Part shown: piece by piece, positions 31,608-41,790 of the stretch
How the letters are laid out: every line of letters starts with the position of its first letter
Position numbering within the stretch: the stretch's first letter is position 1
Assembly (NCBI RefSeq): GCF_035594125.1
Contig: NC_087166.1
Coordinates: 17,327,766 to 17,391,765 of the forward strand
Direction: 5' to 3'
Length of the DNA stretch: 64,000 bases
DNA from: Scylla paramamosain
Taxonomy: Eukaryota; Arthropoda; Malacostraca; Decapoda; Portunidae
Program-made: the position numbers and the translations under genes
Notes under the pieces: generated by a model
Database searches by the model: none
Seen by the model: the letters and a program-made list of their open reading frames with translations, nothing else
What the model was told of the DNA's origin: nothing

Positions 31608-34547
31608 CTTTATGAACTTCTGTAACTTTCGCAGTCTTAGATCTAATTTTCAGTCTGTAGAACACCATCTCTTTTTTCCTAAACCTCATCTTCTTTTCCT
31701 CACTGAAGCATAGATGTCTGAGGCAACTGACAGTAGCCGCATTTCTGTTCCTTCCTACTTTCTCTATTCTCATTTTCAATCCAAAGCTGGGTGTTACGTT
31801 TATGTGCACAATGACTTAACTTGATCTCTTGCCGACGTTCTTGAGTATTCTGAGTTTTCCACCATCTGGCTACGACTACAGAGTCACTCTCAAACTAAGT
31901 TTATCTGTGCTGTATACCTTTCACGTAACTCTTCTAACTATAAGAAATCCTTTGACTACTTAACTTCCAAAGTGAGCACATTCTGACTCTCTTCCCTTTT
32001 GCGGATATCTCCATTCTTGGAAACTTTGTTCACTTTGTTCATTGTTCACCACCAGCTTTGGCTTTATTCTCCCTTAACTGACCATCCTTGTGAACTAGCC
32101 TTCAACTTTGCTATCCTCCATGACCTAGAAGCAATTGGTGCAACACCCTACTCATTCCTGATCGTCTTTGAGATACGCCCAACATTCTTGACCTTTTCGT
32201 AACTTCTAATCCTGCTTATGCTGTTACCTTCTCTTCTCCGTTGGGCTCCTCCGATCACAATCTCATATCTGTATCTTGTCCTATCGCTCTAATCCCTCCT
32301 CAGGATCCCCCTAAGTGAAGGTGCCTGTGGCGTTCTGCCTCTGCTAGTTGGATTGACCTGAGAAGGTATATTGCTGATTTTCCTTGGAATGACTACGGCT
32401 TCCGTGACAGAGACCCGTTTCTGTGTGCCGAGCGCGTAACAGAGGTGATAGTGTCAGGCATGGAGGCGTACATTCCTCACTCTTTTTCTCGACCTAAACC
32501 TTCCAAACCTCGGTTTAAAACAGTCTGTTCTTGTGCTTTACATGATAGAGAGGTGGCCCACAAAAGGTACTTAAGTCTTCCATCACCAGAATCTCATGCT
32601 CTTTTATAAGTCCAACTAACTAACCAAAAACTCCTTCATTAATAGAAAGTGTCAAAATTTTTCAATATCTAACTTCCCTCGTGACTTCTGGCATCTAGAC
32701 AAAAAACATCTCCAATAACTTATTCTTTTCTTTCCCTCCTATATTTCAACCAGATAGCACCACTGCTATCACATCTATTTATGAAGCTGAACTCTTCGCT
32801 CAAACCTTTGCTAAAAACTCTACCTTGGATGATTCAGAACTTGTTACTCTCTCTCTCTCCTCCACCCTCTGACTATTTCATGCTACCTATTAAGATTTTT
32901 TGCAATGATGTTTTTCATGCCCTCGCTAGCCTAAACTCTCGGAAGGCTTATGGATCTGATGAGGTCCCTTCTCTTGTTCTCCAAAACTGCGCCTCCGTGC
33001 TAGCACCTTGCCTAGTGAAACTCTCTAAACTCTGTCTGTCAAGATCTACTTTATCTTGCAGGAAGTTTGCCTGTATTCAGTCTGTTAGTAAAAAGAGTGA
33101 CCGTTCTAATCCCTCAAAATACCGTCTTATTGCTTTAATTTCCTGCCTATGTAAAGGTTTTTTTAATCTATCTGCAACAGGAAGAATTTTAAACATCTAT
33201 CATTTCACAACGTTCTGTCTAATCGCCAGTATGGGGACCGTTAACGCCGCTCTCCTGGTGATGTTCTGGCTTTCTAAACTAAGTCTTGGTCATCCTCTTT
33301 TAGAGATTTTGGTGAAACTTTTGCTTTTGCCTTAGACATATCAAAAGCTATTGATAGAGTCTGGTACAAAGCTTTAATTTCTAAACTACCTTCCTACTGC
33401 TTCTATTGTTTTCTCTGTAATTTCATCTCAGGTTCCGTTTCTGACCGTTCTATTGTTGCTATGGTAGACGATAACTGTTCTCCTAAATCTATTAACAGCG
33501 GTGTTCCTCAGGGTTCTGTTCTGTCACCCACACTCTTCCTATTATTCATCAATGACCTTCTAAACTAAACTTCGTGTCGTATCCACTCTTACGCTGATGA
33601 TGCCACCCTGCGCTTTTTCCACGTCTTTTCATAGACGTCCTTCTCTTCAGAAAGTAAATAGTTAACGCAGGAAAGCCACAGAACGTCTGTTTTTTTATCT
33701 CTCTAAAATTTCTGATTGGGACAGAGCAAACTTGCTTTTGTACAATGCCTCCAAAACTCAATTCCTCCATCTTTCAATTTGACACAACTTTCCAGACAAC
33801 TATCCCCTCTTCTTCAATGGCACCCAACTGTCCCTCTCTTCTATACTGAACATCCACGGTCTGTCATTTTTTTTTTCTTTTTATAATCTAAACTAGATAT
33901 TTAACATCTCATCTCTAGTTAAACAGCTTCTATGAAGTTAGGTATTCTGAGAGGTCTCCGCCAGTTTTTCTCAACCCCCTCCCATTATGCACAAGAACCT
34001 TATTCATCCATTTATGGAGTATGCTTCACTTGTCTGCGGGGATTCCACTCATATCGCTCTTTTAGACAAGGTGGAATCAAGAGCTATTCGTCTCATCAAC
34101 TACCCTCCTCTAACTGACTGTCTTCAGCCTCCTTCTCATAGCCGCAATGTTGCATCTCTATCTATCTTCTACCGCTATTTTCATGCTAACTGCTCTTCTG
34201 ATCTTGCTAACTGCATGCCTCCCTTCCTCCCGCTGCCTCGCTACACAAGACTTTCTTCTTTCTCTCATCTTTATTCTGTCCACCTCTCTAATGGAAGAGT
34301 TAACCTGTACTCTCAATCACTCATCTCTTTTTTCTTATAAACTCTGCATGGAACTCCCTTCCTATATTTTCATCTTCCTATGACTTGAACTCCTTCAAGA
34401 GGGATGTTTCAAGACACATGTTCTTCAGTTTTTTTTTATATCGCTTCGGACCCTATTCTTGGACTGGCATCTCAGTGGGTTCTTATTTTTTTTTTATTAG
34501 ATTTTTGTTGCCCTTGGCCGGCGCCCCTCCTACATAGAAAAAAAAAA
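31608..34547 (+). mobile_element. LINE-A copy, 5'-truncated, plus strand
   Basis: Plus-strand LINE-A copy of about 2.9 kb. It begins within the endonuclease region (gaacttctgtaactttcgca, matching the NFCNIRG codons) and ends in a 3' UTR (gttgcccttggccggcgccc) and poly-A at about 34547. It is the most diverged long copy, with many substitutions and indels compared with 59200-62000. Confidence 0.88.
31613..34420 (+). pseudogene. LINE-A endonuclease-reverse transcriptase, heavily decayed
   Basis: Scattered conceptual pieces follow the family order: HHQLWLYSPLTDHPCELAFN (endonuclease, about 32050), LASLNSRKAYGSDEVPS (about 32925, normally AYGPDG), GVPQGSVLSPTLF (about 33500), a YADDATLR-like motif near 33590, and the C-terminal EYASLVCGDSTHIALLDK block (34010-34070). 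Frameshifts and stops are frequent. No domain is intact. Confidence 0.8.
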
Positions 34548-37500
34548 ATGTGGAAAGAAAAAAAACATTATAAAAGTGCATTATGAGTGTTTTTGAGCTT
34601 CATAGCTACCAAAATACCAAAACGCATGAATAGCACTCTATATGGAGAAACGGAACAGCTTTTCCAAAAACGAGTATTTTCAGTATATTTCATTTTGTTA
34701 AGTGCCATAACACCTAAATGCATGCAAAGTACCCTGTATGGGGAAATCAAAACGATATTTCCAGAAACATGTCTTTTGAGTGTTTATCAGCGTGTTAGGC
34801 ATCAAAACACTAAAAACATGGAAAGCACCCTATATGGGAAAAGAAAACCTTACCAAATACGTGTCTTTTTGAGTGTTTTTTTTCAGCTACATACGTATCA
34901 AAATGCTAAAATGCACACAAAACACGCTCTACGAAAAAACAATAACTTTACCAAAAAAGTTTTTAAGTGTTTTTGAGCTTGTTACGTATATAGTAAAACG
35001 CCAAAAAGCATGAAAAGTAACTTATATGCGGAAACGAAAGAACATTACTGGAAACGTGTATCATGAATGTTTTTGAGATTCTCAGGTACCAAAACGCTAA
35101 AAAGCATGAATAGCACTCTTTTTAGTGATTTTTTTTTCGGCGTGCTACACACCAATACGCTTAAAAGCATAGAAATCACCCTATGTGGGAATAAGAAAAG
35201 CAACAATACCAAAAACGTCTTTTGAGTGTCTCAGCTTCTTACGTACCAAAATACTAAAACGCATACAAAACACCCTTTATGAGGAAAAAGAATAACATTA
35301 CCAAAAACAAGTATTTTGAATGTTTTTTTTGAGATTGTTACGTAGAAAACGCCAAAGTACACTATATGCAGAAACGAAAGGGCATTAAGAAAAATGTGTA
35401 TTATGACTACTTTAGAGACTCTTAGGTACCAAAGCGGTTATATTGATAAACATTACATTATCAAAAACGTATGTTTTCAGTGTATTTCACACTGTTACGT
35501 ATTAAAGCGCCAAAATGAATGCAAATCATTCTATATTACTGAAGAAAACGAGTTTTACAGAAACGTGTCTTTAGAGTGTTTTTGAGCGTTTTAAGCACCA
35601 AAACGCTAAAAAGAATTGAAATCACCTTTTGTGGAAATGCAAAACAACATTACGAAAAACGTGTCTTTCCACCTTCTGTGAAAATACAAAATAACCATTA
35701 AGAAAAACGTGTCTCTTTTTTTAGCTTTTTTGAACTTCTTACGTACCAAAACACTAAAACGCATACACAAACTTTTTTTATGGCGAAACAGAATAAAGTG
35801 ACCAAAATTTAGTATTTTCAGTGTTTTGTGCTTGTTGCGTACAAAATCGCCAAAACAAATGAAAAATACCCTATATGAGGAAACGAAAGGACATTACGAG
35901 GAACGAGTATTATGATTTTCAGATTCTTAGGTACCAAAATGTGAAAACGCATGAATAACACTTTATATGGAGAAACAGAACAACATTACCTAAAGCATGT
36001 ATTTTGTGTCTGTTTCACATTATTAGGCACCAAAACGCAAAAAAAAAAAAAAAAAATACATGGAAAGTAACATAAATGGGGAAAGGAAGCAATATTTCTA
36101 AAAACGTGTCTTTTGAGCATTTATCATCTTGCTAGGCACCAAAACGCTAAATAACATGGAAAAACATTACGTATTTGAAAACAACACAGCGTTACCAAAA
36201 AGATCTCTTTGCAGTGTTTTGAGCTTCTTACGTACCAAAACGCTAAAATACATTTTAAGGAGAAACAGAATAACATTACTAAAAAATAAGTATAGTAAGT
36301 GTTTTGAGCATGTTACCTAGAAAAACGCCAAAATGCATCCTTATATTTTGATTTTTTTTTTTTCATATGGTTACATACCAAAACGCCAAATTGATGCAAA
36401 CCATCATATATGGGGAAACAAGACTACTTTACCAGGAACGTCTCTTTTAAGTATTTTTGTTCATGTCTCTTTTGAGTGTTTTCGAGTTATTAACGTACCA
36501 AAACGCTAAAAAACGTTCTCCTTTATGTAGAAAGACAATAAATAACATTACCAAAAACAAATATTTGTAGTGTTTTTGAACTTATTACATACAAAAACAC
36601 TAAAACCAATGCAAAGTACCTGATTTGGGGAAAAAAAAAAAAATTTACGAAAGACGTATATTATGAGTGTTTTTTTGAGCTTCTTACGTAGAAAAACGCC
36701 AAAATGCATTGCAACCTCCCTATAAGAGGAAAGGAAAAGACATTACGAGAAACATGCATTGTGAGTGTTTTAAATATTTTTAGGTGCTAAAACGCGAAAA
36801 CGCATTGATACCACTCTCTAAAGAAAAACTGAACATTACTTATAACGTCTTATTTCAATGCTTTTTTTCACATTCTCAAGTACCAAAACACGAGCTATTT
36901 TTAGTGTTTTTGAGTTTGCTATGTACAAAAACACTAAAATCGATGCAAAGTACCTGATTTGGGGAAACAAAAGGACGTTACGAAAGACGTGTATTATGAG
37001 TGTTTTTTTCCAAAACGAGAAAACGCCTCAATAGCACTCTATATGGAGAAGCAGAACAATATTACAAGAAAACGTGCAGTTAGAGTGTATTTCACATTGA
37101 TACGTACCATAACGCCATAATGCATGCAAAGCATGCATTATGGAGAAAGGATTATATGGAGAATTATATGGAGAAAAGAAACGAGCTTTCAAGAAACGTG
37201 TCTTTTGAATGTTTATGATTGTGCTACTCAAAAAAGCATGGAAAGATTCATATATCGGAAAACAAAACATAAACAAATACGTCTCCTTTCAGTGTTTCTC
37301 AGCGACTTACTACCAGAACGCTAAAACGCATAGAAAACACACAATGCCATTACGAATAAAAAAAAAAAGTATTTTGAGCGTTTTTGAGCTTGTTACGTAA
37401 AAAAAACGCCAAACTACAGGTAAAGTACATTATATAGGGAAACGAAAACACATTACGATAAACGTGTATCATGTGTGCTTTTTTTTTTTTTACTTCTTTA

Positions 37501-37736
37501 GGTACCAAAACGCGAAAATGCATAAATAGCACTCTATATGAAGAAAGAGAACAAAAATATCGAAACGTTCATTTCACATTGTTAAGTACCAAAACACAAA
37601 AAAAGCTTGCAAAACACTATATGAGGAAAGGAAACGAAATTCCTAGAAACGTGTCTTCTGGGTGTTTTTGAGCGTGTAAGTAAAAAAAAACGTTAAAAAA
37701 AAAAGTATGCAAATCACGGTATATGGGAATACAAGA
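34548..37736 (+). repeat. Five-monomer higher-order satellite, forward orientation
   Basis: Forward satellite up to the DIRS-like insertion. Types E (34601), A (34690), B (34790), C (34889), D (34979) and E (35074) follow in order, giving a 473 bp higher-order unit here. Two D-type regions about 330 bp apart (36590-36680 and 36915-37010) share private variants (gcaaagtacctgatttgggg, cgaaagacgt), showing local duplication. A 27 bp hairpin is at 37116-37142. Confidence 0.9.
37116..37142. repeat. Perfect 12 bp hairpin palindrome in a satellite monomer
   Basis: Two 12 bp arms (cataatgcatgc and gcatgcattatg) flank a 3 bp aaa loop. The arms arise from the ATGCATGC core found in most monomers. A 13 bp direct repeat (attatatggagaa) follows at about 37151-37176. 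Confidence 0.9.
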
Positions 37737-37792
37737 AAATAACGCTACTGACCTTCTCGGAAGTAGCAATATTTTTACATTATGTAATGAGG

Positions 37793-37976
37793 ACTTGTGT
37801 TAGCCTTCGGTAGCCTTGTCTCAAGCGTATAGCTTGTTTCCTTGAATCTTTTCCCAATAGACGGTAAAGAAAAATGTGGCAACTAGCAAAGCTGTGACGT
37901 CATCATCCCAGCTCCCGGCCGCTATATAAGCCGGCCCCCCCCCCCCCGCCCAGAGGAACCTCATATCGGATCAAGG
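37793..37976 (+). repeat. Right inverted terminal repeat of the DIRS-like element
   Basis: About 184 bp, reverse complement of 48216-48398 with scattered differences. It includes ttagccttcggtagccttgt, a CRE-type TGACGTCA site, a TATA box and a C-tract. Outside it lie about 56 bp (37737-37792) unique to the right end. Confidence 0.93.
37895..37929 (+). promoter_or_regulatory. CRE-like site and TATA box in the right ITR
   Basis: TGACGTCA at 37895-37902 (the consensus CREB/ATF palindrome) lies 20 bp upstream of TATATAA at 37923-37929, followed by a C-tract. Being inverted, this copy would direct transcription into the element from its right end, antisense to the genes. Promoter activity is inferred from motif layout. 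Confidence 0.6.
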
Positions 37977-38028
37977 GAAGTGATGACGGACGAAGGTTTG
38001 ACTGCGGGAATGGGAGGAGGTGGTCCTC

Positions 38029-38141
38029 GGCTAACACAAGTCCTCATTACATAATGTAAAAATATTGCTACTTCCGAGAAGGTCAGTAGCGTTATTTTTC
38101 ATTATTTCAATCAGACTTGTGTTAGCCTTCGGTAGCCTTGT
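38029..38141 (+). repeat. Internal complementary region (ICR) of the DIRS-like element
   Basis: The first ~70 bp (38029-38098) are the exact reverse complement of the right outer end (37737-37806). The following ~45 bp (38097-38141) match the reverse complement of the left outer end (48370-48412) with about one difference. The two outer ends are thus joined head to tail inside the element. In the DIRS1 replication model such a region serves as template for completing and joining the ends of the circular intermediate. Each half matches its end almost perfectly, so the ends are well preserved. Confidence 0.93.
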
Positions 38142-38469
38142 GATTTCAGACCCTGCCTTCGTCCATGGTAGAAGAACATTGGGAGGTGGAGCAGTCAATG
38201 AGGGAAAAGGTGAAAGGTAAAACCAGGAGAACACATGGCTAGGTAAATACATTGTTATGAGGTTATATGTTTAATGAGAAACACAGGAAAACTTGAGGTC
38301 GATTTCTGACCAAACCTTTACAAACAATTAGGTGCAATAAGAACATGTAACCTTTATACAGCGTAGGTAAAAGAAAATATTTTGGGGAAACCCTAGGCTG
38401 GTAACTGTACATGAGGTTAGGATGCTGTGGGGACCTTTGGTCCGTACCTCTTCCCCCCCCTTTTTTGTT
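38142..38469. other. Untranslated stretch between ICR and recombinase gene
   Basis: About 330 bp downstream of the recombinase stop codon on the minus strand. I see no gene or repeat in it. It is presumably the 3' untranslated part of the DIRS-like element. Confidence 0.6.
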
Positions 38470-39480
38470 TCAAGAGGAGGTGGTGCTTCGTCCAGCGACG
38501 AAACTCGTGGTTGTTGGTCGGCAGGAGATGAGGTACTTCTGGACAAAAACAGATGCGTTGTGCCAGAAACCATTCTCCAGAATGGAACGCGGAGTTGAGT
38601 TCCTGAAGGCGGCAATGGAGTGACCGACTTTCCGGATATCGTGGCCAGCAGGACGTATGGCTTGGGGGTCTCCGATCTTAATGGCTTGCGCCAGCCAGTA
38701 GGATAAGCGGCCGGCTTTGAGAGGTTTAGAGGACTTGGGATGAATAAAGACGAAATCCTCATGAGGAAGCGTTTGAGTGGCTGCTAGGTACTTTCTGAGA
38801 GCTGTGACTGGGCACAAGGAATGTGCGTTGCCTATCGCCGGAAAAGTGATATCCGGTGGTGTGGGATTTTGAGGGTTTTGATTTTTGAAAAGAAAACTGG
38901 GGTGTGTTGGGAGCACTGCTTTGGTTTCGGTGAGGGAAAGGCCCATCCTGAGTGAGGCGGAAAGCTCGCTGGCTCTGTTGCCGGAGGCGAGAGCGGTAAG
39001 GAAGAGCGTCTTGAGGAAGAGGTTTACCGGAGAGGCCAACTCTATTTCAAAGTCCGGGGAGGAGAAGGTGTCGAGAATCCGGTCTATGGACCATTGTGGA
39101 ATTTTTTTGCTTGAGTGGAGGGTTGCGTAGGAACTGGCTGCGTGCCAGTAGCGAGAAGGTGTCTGTAGAAAGATTGATGTCGAAGGCATGAAGCATAGGG
39201 AGAGTTAGTTGGGACCGGTAGTTGAGGATGGTCCGAGGGTCTAAGCGGCGGTCGTCCTCACAGTGTATGAGAAACTCCATGAGAGTTTGGGAAGAAATGG
39301 TGGTCAGCGTCGGGGGAAGCCAGCGTTTGAAGGCGTTCTAGACTGACTGCGCCTGCCGAGCGGTTGAGGTGCGATGGGCTATGATCAGGCGTGAGGCGAC
39401 TGTGGCGCCCCATTTAGCTGAAAAAACTTCCTTCAAAAATGGAATGCGGTCCAGTTCTCGGAGGCGCGACGTCCATTTTT
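38470..39480 (-). pseudogene. DIRS-type tyrosine recombinase (YR), disrupted
   Basis: Catalyses strand exchange to integrate the circular DNA copy of a DIRS element. The N-terminal part (SRLRELDRIPFLKEVFSAKW) overlaps the end of the RNase H frame in another frame, a usual DIRS arrangement. A TAG follows AQSV at about 39340, then NAFKRWLPP and LNYRSQLTLPM. A one-base slip in a poly-A run at about 39100 changes frame before KIPQWSIDRILD. The catalytic region then runs open to 38470 with the expected residues: Arg in LASGNRASEL, His-x-x-Arg in GHDIRKVGHS, and Trp and Tyr in FWHNASVFVQKYL. One nonsense codon plus one frameshift inactivate it, while the active-site residues are all kept. Confidence 0.9.
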
Positions 39481-40401
39481 CGTTGGGTCCAACAGGTTCA
39501 GAGTCCAGTGGTCGAGGGACCTGTTGAGGACGTATGGGAACCAGGGTTCCGCTGGGTACCACGGTAGAACTATCAGGCCGTGGGGTCTGTAGGTTTGAAG
39601 TTTGGATACGACTAGAGGAATGAGCCACTTCGGGGGGAATATGTAGATCCGGGACCACTGGTTCCAGTCCCAGGCTAGAGCATTGTGGCCCCACGCTCGG
39701 GGGTGAGGGTGGGGGGATATGAAAAGAGATAGCTTCGAGTTCTCGCTCGTGGCCATGAGGTCGATCTCGAGGGGACCTCTGAGAAGTTGGAGCTGATGGA
39801 AGATCTTCTGTGGAAGTTCCCATTCGAGGAGTGGATGGGAAGTACGGCTGAGGGCGTCGGCCTTGGCATTGAGGAGGGTGGAAATGCGGAAGGCCTTGAT
39901 CTTCAGAGAGCGAAGCTGGAGAAGGTGGACCAAGTGGGTCACCTCCTTGAGGAGATTGGGTGATTTGCAGGATAACTTGTTGATTGCACATTGGGATGGT
40001 GCGTTGTCTATAAAGAGATGTATCCATTGATGGGATAGGTCGAGGTGAAGGAGACAGTGGTGCACCGCTCTGACTTCGAGGAGATTGATGTGTAAGTGTT
40101 CCTCGAGGGGAGTCCAAGACCCGGAGACGGCAGCCGAGTGTGTGTGACCTCCCCCTCCCGAGAGGGAGGCGTCCGTCCATAGGAGGACAGGATCTTGAGC
40201 GGAATGAAAGGGCTCGGTATTCTGAAGGAGAGGTTGCGTGAGCCAAGGTAGTATGGCCCGGCGGAGACGTGTGGGGATGGGAACCTTCCTGTCCCTGTTG
40301 GCGGGAGAGCTTAGGAATTGAGGTTTGAGTAGAGGTTGTAGGAGGTGACGGGAGCGAGGCAGAATTTGTGTCACAAAGTTGAAAGCTCCTAGGAGACGTT
40401 C
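39433..40401 (-). pseudogene. DIRS RNase H and C-terminal domain of the RT polyprotein
   Basis: In frame with the RT but separated from it by a TGA at about 40403 (SHRK, stop, ERLLGAFNF). RNase H motifs typical of DIRS elements are present: LLWTDASLSGGGGHTHS, INLLEVRAVHHCLLHL, LFIDNAPSQCAINK and LNAKADALSR, which supply the acidic catalytic positions. The domain after it (EIDLMATSENSKLSLFIS, WNQWSRIYIFPPKWLI) matches the conserved post-RNase H region of DIRS elements. I cannot identify a DAM-type methyltransferase domain. The frame ends with WTAFHF, overlapping the recombinase frame. Confidence 0.88.
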
Positions 40402-41623
40402 TCATTTTCTGTGGGATGTGGTAGGAGCCACGGAAAACCTGTGGAGGAGGTCCCGAAGTTCTTCTTGCTTTGAGATGGGTATACCCCAAAGGCCCTGGTC
40501 GGTGATCCATCGGACACCAAGCCAATTTGCGTCCTGTGTTGGGACTGGTTGTGATTTCTTGTGGTTGATAAGGAAGCCAAGGCGGGATAACACAGAAGCG
40601 GTAGTCATGTAGGCATGAGAAGAAAGATCTGGAGATTTTCCCCACATTATCCAGTCGTCTATGTAAGCAAGGACGGGAATGCCTTGTTGATGTAGAAGAG
40701 AGATTGGGTAACGCAGAATGCGAGTGAAGATGTACGGAGCCACGTTGACCCCGAAAGGTAGGGCGCGGAAGAAGAAGAGCTTGCCGTCGTGTGTGAAGGC
40801 TAGGTATTTGTGCAATGTGGCTTTGATAGGAACGTGGAAGTAGGCGTCGGATAGGTCGATTGACGTCATTCAAGCGGGAGGTGATAGCATGTCTGCCAGA
40901 ACGGAGTGGTTCAACATATGGAAGCGGGGGCAGTGTATGTGCTTGTTGAGCTGCGTGAGATTTATGATAAAACGGAGACCCCCGGTCTGCTTGAGAACCA
41001 AGAAGACGCGTGATAGGAAGCAAGGTTGTGGAGAGACTTGGTATATTGCCTGTTTTGAGAGGAGATCCGTGACTGCAAGAGACAGGTCGGGATTTGGAGT
41101 GGAATCGAGGTGGATGGGGGTGCAAAGCTGTGGAGCTTGCGACTGCCAGGTCCAATGGAAACCCTTTTTGATGATGTTGAAGATGCTTCTGGGGGCCGAC
41201 CACCATTGATCCACAAAGATCGTGAGGCGACCGCCGGAAGAGTCACTTACTGGCTCTGTCGTGATGCGGAAGCTTGGGGTTGGTCTTGGTTCTGCGGTCC
41301 GCATTAGTTCTGCTGGGGTTCGGTTGGGGCTGATACGGACCGTTCCCGCAGAGTGTTGTTTAGAAGCTTCTCGAGAGGTGTGCTGTTGGAACCCTCTGGA
41401 GCCTCGTGTTCCCGTACCTCTGAAGCCTTGCCATTGTCTGGTGGGGTTGTGAAACCGCGTGGAGGAGCCCGTTTGGGAGCGCGGCTGTAGCTGAGGATGG
41501 TAGGGTCTGCGAGGGTATGGAGGGCGAAAGGACCTCTGAGGTTGTGGGGACTTGTCAGCTGAACGAGAGGTTGAGGGCGTTCGATCTTTCCGGTACACAG
41601 AGCCGGAGGCCGCAGAGGAAGTT
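40402..41623 (-). pseudogene. DIRS reverse transcriptase, with one internal TGA
   Basis: Minus-strand RT that follows a Pro/Arg/Gln-rich gag tail (SYRPPYPRRPYHPQ-like, from 41598). The start of the RT region is GGRLTIFVDQWWSAPRSIF, then FLVLKQTGGLRFIINLTQLN. After LSPPA a TGA interrupts, then MTSIDLSDAYFHVPIKATLH (motif A), RALPFGVNVAPYIFTRIL (motif B) and VLAYIDDWIMWG (motif C, YIDD kept). In related elements a Trp precedes the motif-A segment, so the stop is probably a TGG to TGA change. The gag and RT coding regions are in the same frame once the Harbinger insert is removed. Confidence 0.9.
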
Positions 41624-41626
41624 TTA
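41624..41626. repeat. Harbinger target site duplication TTA, left copy
   Basis: TTA directly before the left terminal inverted repeat, matched by TTA at 44773-44775. A 3 bp TTA/TAA duplication is the hallmark of PIF/Harbinger insertion. Confidence 0.92.
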
Positions 41627-41697
41627 GGGTTGATTCACACTGGCGTTCCGGTCACGCTCCGTTCTCGCTCCGATCACGGTACGGTCACGGTACTGGG
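41627..41697 (+). repeat. Harbinger left TIR with subterminal motif repeats
   Basis: The left end matches the right end in inverted orientation for about 65 bp with a few mismatches, through cgctccgatcacggtacggt. GC-rich words such as ctccgttctcgctccg and cacggtccggtcac-like variants recur just inside (41710-41740). They may be transposase or MADF-protein binding sites (inference). Confidence 0.9.
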
Positions 41698-41790
41698 GTA
41701 TTCACACCTACGGTCTGCTCTCGCTCCGTTCACGGTCCAGTCATTCCCCCTTCCTCGACACCAGTATAGTCTGACCATCAGTTACGAAGG

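Noticed and set aside
38328..38762. 144-codon minus-strand frame overlapping the recombinase
   Set aside because: It is a shadow frame of the tyrosine recombinase, which shows catalytic motifs in its own frame.
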